Positions 44,180 through 53,820 of a stretch of 64,000 nucleotides of DNA are shown piece after piece. The notes below the pieces were generated by a model that was not told the DNA's origin, searched no databases, and saw only the letters and a list, made by a program, of their open reading frames with translations. This DNA comes from Bifidobacterium dentium JCM 1195 = DSM 20436 (GTDB taxonomy: Bacteria > Actinomycetota > Actinomycetes > Actinomycetales > Bifidobacteriaceae). The translations under genes and the position numbers were made by a program. Position 1 is the first letter of the stretch. Every line of letters starts with the position of its first letter. The stretch covers positions 372,001-436,000 of the forward strand of contig NZ_AP012326.1 in assembly GCF_001042595.1 (NCBI RefSeq). Reading direction: 5' to 3'.

Positions 44180-44824
44180 ATGAAGCATGCCGCAAACACA
44201 GGCGCCGATAACGGCTTCGATTGGCGCGATACCCTGATATGGTGCGGGGTGCCGGTAGCCATCGTACTGCTGGTCCGTATGTTCCTCGTCGGCTTCTATG
44301 TGATTCCCTCCGGCTCCATGATGGACACCATCGAACCGGGCGATCGCGTAATCACCACCAAGCTCACCCCGAAACTGTTCTCGTTGCGACGCGGCGATGT
44401 GGTGGTATTCAAAGATCCGGACCACTGGCTGCAGGAGGAGAACAGCGGGAGACTCGGCGGCGACTTTCTCATCAAACGTCTGATCGGGCTTCCGGGCGAC
44501 ACCGTGGCCTGTGAGGGGCCGGGCCAGCCGGTCACCGTCAACGGCGTGGCCATCGATGAATCCTCGTACATTCGCTCCGGCGTGGACCCGAGTTCGTTCG
44601 CTTTCAAGGTGAAGGTGACGGCCGGCCACATATTCGTATTGGGCGACAATCGCGCGAATTCCGCCGATTCCCGATATCATCAGGATGACTCCTCGCATGG
44701 TCTGGTGCCGATCGACGACGTGGTGGGCGTCGGCTTGGCCACCTACTGGCCGTTGAACCGCATCGGTGCGTTGGACGCGCATCATGATGTGTTCAAGGAT
44801 GTGCCGGAAGGATCGGCGGGCTGA
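44180..44824 (+). CDS. lepB: Type I signal peptidase
   Basis: 214 residues, one N-terminal membrane span (about 17-40). The catalytic serine is at 46 in VIPSGSMMDT and the general-base lysine at 99 in FLIKRLIGLPGD. The C-terminal FVLGDNRANSADSR is box E. Starts behind GAAGGA. The stop overlaps the rnhB start (ATGA-type), giving a coupled pair. Confidence 0.95.
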   Translation: MKHAANTGADNGFDWRDTLIWCGVPVAIVLLVRMFLVGFYVIPSGSMMDTIEPGDRVITTKLTPKLFSLRRGDVVVFKDPDHWLQEENSGRLGGDFLIKRLIGLPGDTVACEGPGQPVTVNGVAIDESSYIRSGVDPSSFAFKVKVTAGHIFVLGDNRANSADSRYHQDDSSHGLVPIDDVVGVGLATYWPLNRIGALDAHHDVFKDVPEGSAG

Positions 44825-45528
44825 TGGCGGTTTCCACGGTGCCTACGTTGCAATTGGAACGTGAGATTGCAGCGCGGGGGTACGATGTGATCGTCGGCTT
44901 CGACGAAGTCGGACGTGGCTCGTTGGCTGGGCCGGTCATGGTTGGTGCCGCTGCGATCCGGACGGCAGATCTGGACGGCCCGGATGCCTTGGATGTGCCG
45001 GAAGGCGTGGCCGATTCCAAAATGCTGACGGAACATCGCCGTGAAACCATCTTCGAATCCCTGAAATCATGGAGCGCCTCATGGGCCGTCGGAGCGTCCA
45101 GCAATGCGGAAATCGACGAATGGGGCATCTCATACGCATTGGGCGTGGCCGCGTTGCGCGCGCTGGATGAAGTGGAACGTGAGCTGGGAATCGCCGATGA
45201 CGGGCGGCCGATACGGGTCGGTGCCATTCTCGACGGACCGAACGACTACATCACCAAGGCTTTGGGTACTTTCGATGCGCCCGACGTGCCGGTTCCCGCA
45301 ACGGTCACCACCAAGGTGAAAGGCGACCGTTATTGCGCGACCGTAGCCACGGCTGCCGTCATCGCCAAGGTCACGCGAGACCGGCTCATGATTGAACTGG
45401 GTGAGCGTCCCGAATATGCGATCTACGAATGGCAGCGTAACAAGGGCTACGGTTCCGCTGCGCATCGTGAGGCCATCGCTGCGCACGGGCCGAGCGACCT
45501 ACATCGGATTTCCTGGCATTTGGGGTAG
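44824..45528 (+). CDS. rnhB: Ribonuclease HII
   Basis: Removes ribonucleotides from DNA. 234 residues. VIVGFDEVGRGSLAGPVMVGA carries the catalytic Asp27-Glu28 (DEVGRG); VADSKMLTEHRRETIFESL and YCATVATAAVIAKVTRDRLM are further motifs. Translationally coupled to lepB. Confidence 0.95.
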   Translation: MAVSTVPTLQLEREIAARGYDVIVGFDEVGRGSLAGPVMVGAAAIRTADLDGPDALDVPEGVADSKMLTEHRRETIFESLKSWSASWAVGASSNAEIDEWGISYALGVAALRALDEVERELGIADDGRPIRVGAILDGPNDYITKALGTFDAPDVPVPATVTTKVKGDRYCATVATAAVIAKVTRDRLMIELGERPEYAIYEWQRNKGYGSAAHREAIAAHGPSDLHRISWHLG

Positions 45529-45926
45529 GCGCATATCGGGTATGCCGGGCCTCCGCCTCGGATCGTCGGATGGGATTGGTTCGCCGTCAGTGAAATCTGC
45601 CATGCCTGTATGCCGATGAGCATGCACGACTGCATACGGCAATGGATTTTGGGAATCGTGCACGAGAACATCACCCAAGGGGGTATTGGCTCTTCTGGAT
45701 TCAGGGTTCGAATGCGGGAATTAGCCCCCCTTTCCGTGGATTGCTCCGCACGATTCTTCAAACAGGTCTCTTTCGCATGTCGTGCATGAACGCAGGGGAG
45801 ATGGATACGCCTGCGGAACGTTCGCCTGAAGCATGCATGCCCCTAATCCCTGCGGATGAGGACGATCGGAAGATTCATCCTGCCGCAGGATGGTCGTGAC
45901 GGTGCGGTTTCCGTAGCGTATGAACC
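45529..45926. other. 398-bp gene-free stretch with inverted repeats before the ABC transporter
   Basis: No ORF with an SD and recognisable product is present. An imperfect 14-bp inverted repeat (CCATGCCTGTATGC near 45599 / GCATACGGCAATGG near 45632) could end rnhB transcription. A second interrupted inverted repeat is at 45849-45889: CCTGCGG-ATGA pairs with TCAT-CCTG-CCGCAGG, 40-80 bases upstream of the ABC gene, and could be an operator or attenuator. Confidence 0.45.
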
Positions 45927-46772
45927 ATGGAAACCACAACACATCATGTACTTAGGGCATCCGATCTGGTCATGGACTACGCAGCTCAGCCTGGCACTGC
46001 GAAACCCGTTGCCTCCGCCATGCATATGCTGGCGCTCAACCATGTGAACTTCGCCATCCGCGCCGGCGAAAGCATCGCCGTCATGGGGCCGTCGGGCTCC
46101 GGAAAATCAACCCTGTTGCACGTATTGGCCGGCATCGTCAGGCCGACTGCCGGAAACGTGAGCTTCCGCGGCACCGACTTGGCGAGGCTGCCCGATGCGG
46201 ATTGCACCAAGCTGCGCCGCAGTGCCTTCGGATTCGTATTCCAGTCCGGCCAGTTGCTACCGGAATTGCCGGCCGTCGAAAACATCGCCCTGCCGATGAT
46301 GCTGGGCGGTGCACGCTACCAGCAGGCCGCCGATACGGCCATGCTGTGGCTGGAACGATTGGGATTGCGTCAACTTGCGGCCCAACGTCCCGGTGAGATG
46401 AGCGGCGGCCAGATGCAACGCGTCTCCATCGCCCGCGCACTCGCCGTGCAGCCGGCCGTCGTTTTCGCCGATGAGCCGACCGGCGCGCTCGACCAGAGTA
46501 CCGGCCGCGACATCATGGGTATCCTCATGGATGCCTCCCGCGCCAACGGAGCAGCCGTAATCGTGGTGACGCACGATCCGAACGTGGCCGCCTTCTGCGA
46601 CCGTACGCTCATCATGCGCGACGGCCAGCTGTACGACGAAGGTCCGCACCCGCAGCCGACGCAGGCAGAGCTGGCGGCCGCACACGGCCCCGGTGCGCAA
46701 TGGCCGCAACCGGTCACCGGTGCGCACGGCGTTCCGATGTACGGCAATCCTCCGCAGGGAGGCATGCGATGA
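45927..46772 (+). CDS. ABC transporter ATP-binding protein (LolD/MacB type)
   Basis: 281 residues. Walker A GPSGSGKST (54-62), signature MSGGQMQR (158-165), Walker B VVFADEPTGALD. The MacB/LolD/BceA type works with FtsX-domain permeases, and exactly such a gene overlaps its stop (ATGA). The last 50 residues are a Gly/Pro/His-rich tail not found in most members. Such systems export or sense peptides, lipids or antimicrobials; the substrate is unknown. Confidence 0.92.
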   Translation: METTTHHVLRASDLVMDYAAQPGTAKPVASAMHMLALNHVNFAIRAGESIAVMGPSGSGKSTLLHVLAGIVRPTAGNVSFRGTDLARLPDADCTKLRRSAFGFVFQSGQLLPELPAVENIALPMMLGGARYQQAADTAMLWLERLGLRQLAAQRPGEMSGGQMQRVSIARALAVQPAVVFADEPTGALDQSTGRDIMGILMDASRANGAAVIVVTHDPNVAAFCDRTLIMRDGQLYDEGPHPQPTQAELAAAHGPGAQWPQPVTGAHGVPMYGNPPQGGMR

Positions 46773-48277
46773 ACACGTTTGCGCTTTGGCGGCTATTCCA
46801 CCGTCCCGGCACGCGCGGCACCGCCGGCCACACCTCGGTGCTGGCCGTGGTCGCCTTCGCGGCCGCGACCACGATCTTCCTCACCGTGCTCGGCGGCGTG
46901 CACGGTTTCATCTGGCGAGCCTCGGCCGACCATACCATCGGCTGTATGATCAACCCCGGTCCGAGCAATTGCGCGCCCGGTACGTATGAGGCCTGGTCGA
47001 AAACCCTGGAAACGGGCAACAGGCTCATGATTCATGGCAGCGGCCATTGGACGGCGGCACAATCCGCCGCCGTTATGAACACCTACGCCGGAGGCTACGT
47101 ACTATTGGCCGGATTCGCCTGCATGCTGCTCATCGTGCCGTTCGTGGCGCTCGCCGGTTCAGCCGCCCGTCTGGCCGCCTCCCGTCGGGACGCCCGTCTG
47201 GCCGCACTGCGCCTGGCCGGTGCCACCACGGCGCAGGTCACGAAATTGACTGCGCTCGATGCGGCCTCCCAGGCTCTGCTCGGCTCCCTCATCGGCATTC
47301 TCGGCTATGTTGCGGTGATGCCGTTGATCATGCTGCTCAACTTCCAGAACAGGCGTTTCACCTTCGAAGAGCTGTGGGTCGGCTCGTTGGCCCTGATCGC
47401 CGTAATCGCAGGCGTTGCGGTACTGGCACTGGCCTCATCCCTGATTACCCTGCGCCGCGTCGCCATCACCCCGCTCGGCGTGATGCAACGTACTTCGCCG
47501 CCTCTGCCGACCAAGTGGCGTGTGTTGATCTTCGCGGTGATCATGGCGGTCGGGTATATGGTGCTGAGCAACCTGCAGTCATTCGCCCGTTTCGGTGAGG
47601 GCACGGTCTACGCGATGGTGTTCGGCATCATCTTCCTGTGCTTCGCCTTGGTGAATCTCGTGGGTACGTGGGTGGTGACGTTCCGCGCCAAGTTGCGTGC
47701 CCGCCGACCGAAGGATGCGGCGACCATGATCGCCATGCGCCGTATTCTCGACAATCCCAAGCGTGCCTGGCGTAACGTGTCCGGTGTGGCATTGGCGGTG
47801 TTCATCGCCGGCATGACGTCCGTGTGCGGATTGGTGGCCAGCGGCATCAACGGCAATGTCGACCCGCTTGACCCGAGCATGCTGTACGCACGCGACATCA
47901 GCACCGGCGGATTCCTGACCCTTGCTTTCGCGGCCGTGCTTGCCGCCGTCAGCTCCGGTGTGATGCAGGCCGGCAGCGTCTACGATCAGGTCGGTGAATA
48001 CCGCATGCTTACGTTGGAAGGTACCGATAAGACCACACTCGACAAGGCGCGCATGATGGAAGTGATCACGCCGCTCAATACGGTGGTGGCCGTTTCCGGT
48101 GGCTGTTCGCTGCTGCTGCTGTTCCCGATCATGGCGGCGGCACTGTTCAGGCCGGCCACGCTGATGACGTTGGTCGCAGGAATCGCCTTGTGCTACGCCC
48201 TGATCGCCGTGGGGGCCATCGCCGCCAATCATGTGGCCCGTACCCTCAATCTCGCCGATTATCGCGCCGACGATTGA
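46769..48277 (+). CDS. FtsX-domain ABC transporter permease
   Basis: 502 residues, start overlapping the ATPase stop, with GGGAGGC as SD. About eight to ten spans in two FtsX units: one span near 20-45, three near 105-245 with ARLAALRLAGATTAQVTKL (the coupling helix), and a second set at 345-490 with YRMLTLEGTDKTTLDKARMM. The extracytoplasmic part between spans is short, so no large periplasmic-type domain as in MacB. Forms an exporter or peptide-sensing complex with the preceding ATPase. Confidence 0.88.
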   Translation: MNTFALWRLFHRPGTRGTAGHTSVLAVVAFAAATTIFLTVLGGVHGFIWRASADHTIGCMINPGPSNCAPGTYEAWSKTLETGNRLMIHGSGHWTAAQSAAVMNTYAGGYVLLAGFACMLLIVPFVALAGSAARLAASRRDARLAALRLAGATTAQVTKLTALDAASQALLGSLIGILGYVAVMPLIMLLNFQNRRFTFEELWVGSLALIAVIAGVAVLALASSLITLRRVAITPLGVMQRTSPPLPTKWRVLIFAVIMAVGYMVLSNLQSFARFGEGTVYAMVFGIIFLCFALVNLVGTWVVTFRAKLRARRPKDAATMIAMRRILDNPKRAWRNVSGVALAVFIAGMTSVCGLVASGINGNVDPLDPSMLYARDISTGGFLTLAFAAVLAAVSSGVMQAGSVYDQVGEYRMLTLEGTDKTTLDKARMMEVITPLNTVVAVSGGCSLLLLFPIMAAALFRPATLMTLVAGIALCYALIAVGAIAANHVARTLNLADYRADD

Positions 48278-48296
48278 GTGCGGCCGGACATGACGA

Positions 48297-49241
48297 TTAG
48301 CTGAGCAGTGCGGCGATGATTGCGATGAAAACCGGCGAGGTGAGCGTCGAGAAGAGGATGCCGTCACGTGCGAAGGAAAGGCCCACGTTGTAGCGTGCCG
48401 CATAGTTGTAGACGTTCTGACCGGTCGGCAGGGCGGCAAGCACCACGCACGCGTATAGCGTGGGGCCACGGAACCCCATCACGAAGTAGCTCAGCAGGAA
48501 TGCGATGATCGGCATCACGATGTTCTTCAGCGCCGCCACCGTGAACGTCGCCGGAATGTCGGCCTTTTCCTGCAACGGCTTCGTGCCATGCAACGACATG
48601 CCGAACGCCATCAGGATCATCGGCACCGCGGAATTGCCGATCATGTTGATCGGATCGAAGATGCAGCTCGGCACTACGAAATGGCCGGCCTTCGCGGAGA
48701 TCGCGGAGACGACGATGCCTAGCAACGAACCGATGAGCAGCGGTTGATGCAACGGCTGCTTGAGGATTTCCTTCGCGGAGACCCTGCCTTTCGTGGTGAC
48801 GTCGAGTACGGTCAGCCCGATCGGGGTGAACACGGCCTGCTGCATGACCAGGATCGGTGCCACGAGTGCGGGGTTGCCGAGAATGTAGGTGGCGATCGGC
48901 AGGCCGATGTTATTCGAGTTGAGATACAGCGAGTTCAGTGCGCCGATGGTCGCATCCGCCGGCTTCATGTGGAAGAACAGACGGTTGAGAATCAGGAAGA
49001 CGGCTCCGACGAGCATGGCCGAGAAGAACGCGACGATGATGGAGGAGTGGAAGATCTCGAAGATCTTCTCCTTCGACAGAATCGCGAACATCAGGCATGG
49101 GCTGGACACGAAGAAGCTGAAGCGGTTGAGCACCATCTGCGCGGTCGGCCCGCCGATACGCAACCGTGCGGCCGCATAACCGGTGCCGATCACGATGCCG
49201 ATGACGCAGAAGCCTTCCATCGCGCTTAACAGACCCGGCAT
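48297..49241 (-). CDS. AEC (auxin efflux carrier) family transporter
   Basis: 314 residues, about ten spans. NSLYLNSNNIGLPIATYILGNP is the conserved Asn-rich helix of AEC carriers, and KNIVMPIIAFLLSYFVMGFRG lies in the second half. SD AAAGGA. It is the second AEC gene in the window, not closely similar to the first (38874-39881). Substrate unknown; organic-acid efflux is the usual guess. Confidence 0.88.
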   Translation of the reverse strand: MPGLLSAMEGFCVIGIVIGTGYAAARLRIGGPTAQMVLNRFSFFVSSPCLMFAILSKEKIFEIFHSSIIVAFFSAMLVGAVFLILNRLFFHMKPADATIGALNSLYLNSNNIGLPIATYILGNPALVAPILVMQQAVFTPIGLTVLDVTTKGRVSAKEILKQPLHQPLLIGSLLGIVVSAISAKAGHFVVPSCIFDPINMIGNSAVPMILMAFGMSLHGTKPLQEKADIPATFTVAALKNIVMPIIAFLLSYFVMGFRGPTLYACVVLAALPTGQNVYNYAARYNVGLSFARDGILFSTLTSPVFIAIIAALLS

Positions 49242-49391
49242 GCATTCGTCCTTTCCCTGCTTCCCGTGGTGATTGAGCCGTCAATCAAGCCAATCATCAG
49301 TGTGGCACTGTGCGGGCGAGATTCGCCGGTTCATCTCAAAAGCGGTATTCCGATGCCGTGATATCGGTCGGTCTGGCGGATAATGAGACGC

Positions 49392-50588
49392 ATGAGTGAA
49401 CTTGAGATTGGATTCGATGCCTCCGCCGGCAAGCAGGCCGCACTGAACACGTTGATGGAACAGATCATGGGCAGCTATTCCGTCAGTGATGACGAAGGTC
49501 CGCTGACCGATGCCGTTGAGACGTTCCTGACGATGCAACCGCACCTGACCGTGCATCGTCATGGCGATACGCTGGTCGCCTCCACGGATTTCGGTCGTGC
49601 GCAGCGGGTGATTCTCGCAGGTCATCTCGACACGGTGCCGGTAATCGACAACTTCCCGCCGAAATGGCTGGAACCGGGCGATCCGCTGATTCGTGAGGAT
49701 GTCGCTGCCGGGCATGAAGGCGAACGCGTGATCTGGGGTCGTGGAGCCACTGACATGAAGGGCTCCGACGCCGTGATGCTCTACCTGGCAGCCACGTTGA
49801 CGGACGCCAGATATGACCTGACGTATGTCTTCTACGACCATGAGGAGGTCGCAGCCGAGAAGAACGGCCTGCGCAAGGTGGTTGAGGCGCATCCCGACTG
49901 GATTGCCGGCGATTTCGCCATCATCGGCGAACCGACCGACTGCGGCATCGAAGGCGGTTGCAACGGCACCATGCGTTTCGATGTGGTCACGCATGGCGTG
50001 GCTGCGCATTCGGCGCGTGCCTGGATGGGCGAGAACGCCATCCACAAGGCGGCTGAGATCCTGAACCGTCTGAACGCATACGAGAATCGCGCCGTCGAAG
50101 TGGATGGGTTGACTTACCAAGAGGGATTGAACGCCACGTTGATCTCCGGTGGCAAGGGAACCAACGTGATTCCCGACGAATGCCGCGTGCACGTGAACTA
50201 CCGGTTCGCGCCCGATAAGACGCTTGCCGAGGCGAAGGCGTTGATGATCGGCGTCGGCGCGGGTGCCGAACTCGGCAATGGCGAGCATATGGCCACCGGC
50301 GGCGTGTTTGCGGGCTTCGGCATTGAAATGAAGGACGAATCGCCTTCGGCGCGACCGGGACTGAACTCTCCGTTGGCCGCTTCGCTGGTGGACCTTGTCA
50401 GGGATCGCACCGGCCGCGACCCGCTCGCCAAGCTCGGTTGGACGGATGTGGCGCGTTTCGCCATCCTAGGCATTCCGGCCGTAAATCTCGGTGCCGGCAG
50501 TCCGCTGCTCGCCCACAAGCATGATGAGCAGCTGCCGGAATCCGATCTGGTGCTGATGGCCGACCTGCTCGAGGACTGGCTGCGCTGA
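49392..50588 (+). CDS. dapE: Succinyl-diaminopimelate desuccinylase
   Basis: Lysine/diaminopimelate pathway, M20 metallopeptidase family. About 398 residues; an ATG three codons earlier is equally possible as no clear SD is seen. Metal-ligand motifs are AGHLDTVPVIDN, WGRGATDMKGSDAVM and the catalytic YDHEEVAAEKNGL; a dimerisation domain follows (about 190-310). The order of motifs fits DapE rather than ArgE. Confidence 0.92.
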   Translation: MSELEIGFDASAGKQAALNTLMEQIMGSYSVSDDEGPLTDAVETFLTMQPHLTVHRHGDTLVASTDFGRAQRVILAGHLDTVPVIDNFPPKWLEPGDPLIREDVAAGHEGERVIWGRGATDMKGSDAVMLYLAATLTDARYDLTYVFYDHEEVAAEKNGLRKVVEAHPDWIAGDFAIIGEPTDCGIEGGCNGTMRFDVVTHGVAAHSARAWMGENAIHKAAEILNRLNAYENRAVEVDGLTYQEGLNATLISGGKGTNVIPDECRVHVNYRFAPDKTLAEAKALMIGVGAGAELGNGEHMATGGVFAGFGIEMKDESPSARPGLNSPLAASLVDLVRDRTGRDPLAKLGWTDVARFAILGIPAVNLGAGSPLLAHKHDEQLPESDLVLMADLLEDWLR

Positions 50589-50612
50589 TGACGTATGTGC
50601 TCCGACGGGTTT

Positions 50613-50639
50613 CGCGCTCCTTCCTGTGGTGGGAGCGCG
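50613..50639 (+). terminator. Hairpin after dapE
   Basis: Eight-bp stem CGCGCTCC / GGAGCGCG with an 11-nt loop, 24 bases after the dapE stop, no T run. Confidence 0.5.
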
Positions 50640-50925
50640 GGTGAATTCGGAAAATTTTCCGTTATGTCACGTCCCGTTGTTTTTTGTGTCATACTTGTAG
50701 ACGGTGGTTCTGCAAACCGCCGACGCATCCGATGGCGTTGATCCCCTCGCGTGAGATTCCTTTGTGTCCGCGAGCGCCGGTGTCCGCCGTCGCATGATGA
50801 AGACTTTTGACGGAAGTTGCTTCCTACGGGCGCCAAGATGCGCGGTCACGGTGAGAGCGTGATGTGAGGACCGTACGAAGCCGTGTAAGCAGGCGATGCG
50901 ATTGCAGCGTGTCGCAAGGAGCATA
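50640..50925 (+). other. Long leader region of the RNase E/G gene
   Basis: Together with the dapE hairpin this makes a 337-bp gap. It contains a T-rich tract (GTTGTTTTTTGTGTCATACTTG) probably forming the promoter region near 50670-50695, which leaves a leader of some 220 bases, including a GGCGGTTTGCAGAACCACC-type short hairpin near 50700. RNase E autoregulates through its leader in E. coli; that is only an analogy here. Confidence 0.35.
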
Positions 50926-53676
50926 GTGCCCAGTAATACCAGTGAGGGCTTCGATGAGATCGAAGCCGTAGTGTCAGCAAATGCAGATTCCACCGTTCCG
51001 GCTCCGCGTCGCCGTCGTGGCGGCCGTCGTGTGGTGCGTGGCGTCGGAGCTGCGGGTGCCTCCCTTGAACTCAAGGTCGAGGAGCATGCCCCGGCCCCGT
51101 TGTTCGAGGAGCCGAAGCTGCCGACATCCAAGCCGGAGTCCGAGGATGCGGAGTCTCGGGACGAGGCCGAGCCGGTGCGTCCGGTTCGCCGTCGCCGTCG
51201 TGCCGCGGATGCCGAGGATGAGGTCGAATCCCGTCCGGTTCGCCGTCGTCGCGCGGATGATGACGATGAACGTGATGATTATGAGGCTCCGCGTCGTCGT
51301 GCCGTGGATGACGATGACGACCGTCCGGCCCGTCGTACGCGTGGCCGTCGTCGTGCCTCCGCCGACGTGGAATTCCGCGACTCGCGTGACGAGCATGGCG
51401 AGGAATCGACTGACGAACGTGCGCTGGATGCCGTTGAGATGTTGCCGGAGGGGCATGTGCAGCGTCGCGGTTCGCGTCCGATGACGTCGTTGCTGTTCCA
51501 GGAGCCGGTGCTGCCCGCCGTTCCCGCGCCCCGTGAGGATGCCGATCGGGATGATTCGCACGATGCAGATGGGTCCGTGGACGTTCAGGAGGAGCGTTCG
51601 TCGCGTCGCCGTCGCCGTCGCTCCCGTGATGCCGAGCAGGATGAGCAGAGCCGTCGTGACGAGGACGATCGCAATGATCGCAATGATGCTTCGGGAGACG
51701 ATGAGGAGGGATCGTCCCATCGTTCCCGCCGTTCGCGCCGACTGAATGCGCAGGAACGTCGTGCCGCGGCGGAAGTCGAACAGATCGAAGAGGATCTGGT
51801 GCTGGATGACATCACCTACGCTCCCATCGATGACGAATCGCGCAGCGGCAAGGACGACGATGACGAGGGCGAGGCGCCGACGCGTACTCGTCGCCGTCGC
51901 CGTTCGCGCGGCAATCATGAGGATGCCGACGAACAGCAGGGTGCGGATGAGCAGTCGGGCAACCGTCGCCGTGTCCGTGATGAAGATGACGACGAGGATG
52001 GCGCCGTCACCCGTCGCCGTCGCCGTCGCCGTGGCGGGGCGAAGTCCGAGGACGCCGAGGAGCCGCTGGTCCGCCGTTCCCGCAAGCAGCAGTACATCGA
52101 TGAGATCACCGATGTGGAGGGTTCCACGCGCCTTGAGGCCAAGAAGCAGCGTCGTCGCGACAACCGTCGTGAACGTAGCCGTCAGAGCCAGCTCATGGAA
52201 CAGGATTTCCTGGCGCGCCGCGAGCATGTGGACCGTCTGATGGTGGTGCGTGAGCGTGAGCGCCATACGCAGATTTCCGTGATTGAGGACAACGTGCTGG
52301 TGGAGCATTACGTTTCCGACATCCAGGAGGTTGCGACCGTCGGCAACATCTATCTCGGCCGCGTGCAGAACGTGCTGCCGAGCATGGAGGCCGCGTTCGT
52401 CGACATCGGCCAGGCGCGCAACGGCGTGTTGTATGCCGGTGAGGTGAACTGGGATTCCGCCCGTCTGGAGGGCCAGCCGCGCCGTATCGAGCTCGCGTTC
52501 AAGTCGGGGGACCCGGTGCTGGTGCAGGTTACCAAGGATCCGATCGGGCATAAGGGCGCGCGCCTGACCTCACAGGTCACGTTGGCCGGCCGTTTCCTGG
52601 TGCTTGTGCCGTCCGGCGGCATGACCGGCGTGAGCCGTAAGCTCAGCGAGCGTGAACGTTCCCGTCTCAAGGGCATTGTCTCGAAGATCGCCCCGAAGGA
52701 TATGGGCGTGATCATCCGTACCGCCGCCGAGGGTGCCTCCGAGGAGGCCATCACCAAGGATCTGGAAAGCCTGGTCCGCCAGTGGGAGCGTATCAGTGCC
52801 AAGCGTGACGAGTTCCTGCATGGCAAGCGTCCGAAGCTGCTGCAGGGTGAACCGGACGTGGCCATTCGCGTGGTGCGAGACATCTTCAACGACGATTTCG
52901 GCAAGATGATCGTCGAGGGCGAACGTGTGTACGGCCGTATCGAGGAGTATCTCGACACCATGGCTCCCGATCTGAAGGATAAGCTCGAGAAGTGGGATCC
53001 GGCCGAGCATGAGGGCAAGGATGTGTTCGACAAGTGGCAGATCGACTCCCAGCTTCGCAAGGGCATGGAACGTCAGGTCTATCTGCCGTCGGGCGGTTCG
53101 ATCGTGATCGACCGTACCGAGGCCATGACCACCATCGACGTGAACACGGGTCGCTTCATCGGCCGCGGCAAGAGCCTCGAGGAGACGGTTACGCGCTGCA
53201 ACCTCGAAGCCTCCGAAGAGATTGCGCGCCAGCTACGTCTGCGTGACATCGGCGGCATGGTGATGATCGATTTCGTCGATATGGTCATGCCGGCCAACCG
53301 CGATCTGGTGTTGCGCCGACTGGTCGAATGCCTGGCCCGCGACCGTACCAAGCATCAGGTGGCCGAAGTCACTTCGCTCGGTCTGGTGCAGATGACCCGA
53401 AAGCGTATCGGCCAGGGTCTGGTCGAGGCGTTCTCCGAGGAATGCCCGACCTGCAAGGGCCGTGGCTTCATCCTTCACGATGAGCCGACCGTGTCCGCCG
53501 ACTATGACGACCCGTACGCCTTGAAGGGCGGCGATCCGTTCGTCAAGACGAACAAGCACGGTCATGGAACGGACGTACAGGTGCCGAAGGGCTCCTCGCC
53601 GGACGTGAAGGCCAAGCTCGCGCAGATCGCAGCGGCCGCCGTGGCCGCGAATAATGCGGAACCGGACGAAGAATAA
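50926..53676 (+). CDS. rne: Ribonuclease E/G with long disordered N-terminal extension
   Basis: The likely start is a GTG behind AAGGAG (916 residues). The first about 400 residues are Arg/Asp/Glu-rich low complexity with many RRRRR/DDDD runs, predicted disordered. Then come the S1 domain (EVATVGNIYLGRVQNVLPSM) and the catalytic core with Asp738 (IDVNTG) and Asp782 (MIDFVDM), 44 apart as in the E. coli enzyme (43). The zinc-link CPTCKG starts at Cys840. Extension at the N-terminus, not the C-terminus, is the actinobacterial layout. Confidence 0.94.
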   Translation: MPSNTSEGFDEIEAVVSANADSTVPAPRRRRGGRRVVRGVGAAGASLELKVEEHAPAPLFEEPKLPTSKPESEDAESRDEAEPVRPVRRRRRAADAEDEVESRPVRRRRADDDDERDDYEAPRRRAVDDDDDRPARRTRGRRRASADVEFRDSRDEHGEESTDERALDAVEMLPEGHVQRRGSRPMTSLLFQEPVLPAVPAPREDADRDDSHDADGSVDVQEERSSRRRRRRSRDAEQDEQSRRDEDDRNDRNDASGDDEEGSSHRSRRSRRLNAQERRAAAEVEQIEEDLVLDDITYAPIDDESRSGKDDDDEGEAPTRTRRRRRSRGNHEDADEQQGADEQSGNRRRVRDEDDDEDGAVTRRRRRRRGGAKSEDAEEPLVRRSRKQQYIDEITDVEGSTRLEAKKQRRRDNRRERSRQSQLMEQDFLARREHVDRLMVVRERERHTQISVIEDNVLVEHYVSDIQEVATVGNIYLGRVQNVLPSMEAAFVDIGQARNGVLYAGEVNWDSARLEGQPRRIELAFKSGDPVLVQVTKDPIGHKGARLTSQVTLAGRFLVLVPSGGMTGVSRKLSERERSRLKGIVSKIAPKDMGVIIRTAAEGASEEAITKDLESLVRQWERISAKRDEFLHGKRPKLLQGEPDVAIRVVRDIFNDDFGKMIVEGERVYGRIEEYLDTMAPDLKDKLEKWDPAEHEGKDVFDKWQIDSQLRKGMERQVYLPSGGSIVIDRTEAMTTIDVNTGRFIGRGKSLEETVTRCNLEASEEIARQLRLRDIGGMVMIDFVDMVMPANRDLVLRRLVECLARDRTKHQVAEVTSLGLVQMTRKRIGQGLVEAFSEECPTCKGRGFILHDEPTVSADYDDPYALKGGDPFVKTNKHGHGTDVQVPKGSSPDVKAKLAQIAAAAVAANNAEPDEE

Positions 53677-53718
53677 GTGATCGCGCCGGTATGTCAACCT
53701 GACACGCCGGTGGCGGAC

Positions 53719-53747
53719 TTGCGGTTGTACGTGGGTGTGTGTAAATT
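53719..53747 (+). promoter_or_regulatory. rplU promoter (TTGCGG-17-TAAATT)
   Basis: TTGCGG (53719-53724) and TAAATT (53742-53747), spacer 17, about 70 bases upstream of rplU. Confidence 0.65.
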
Positions 53748-53820
53748 AGATTGCTGGTGTCTGGCCGCGAGGCTCGAACGTGCCGGGCAGTAAGCTTTCC
53801 AAGTTAATAAAGGAACGGAT

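Noticed and set aside
45699..45735. tRNA remnant (GGTTCGAATGC resembles a T loop)
   Set aside because: The flanking bases do not pair as a T stem and no acceptor or anticodon arm can be built.
45642..45899. 85-codon ORF before the ABC transporter
   Set aside because: No SD, no recognisable motif, and composition unlike neighbouring genes.
50974..52551. A 525-codon open frame antisense to the RNase E/G gene
   Set aside because: It mirrors the CGT/CGC/GAT/GAC repeats of the real gene, gives low-complexity Thr/Ile/Arg sequence and has no SD or homologous blocks.
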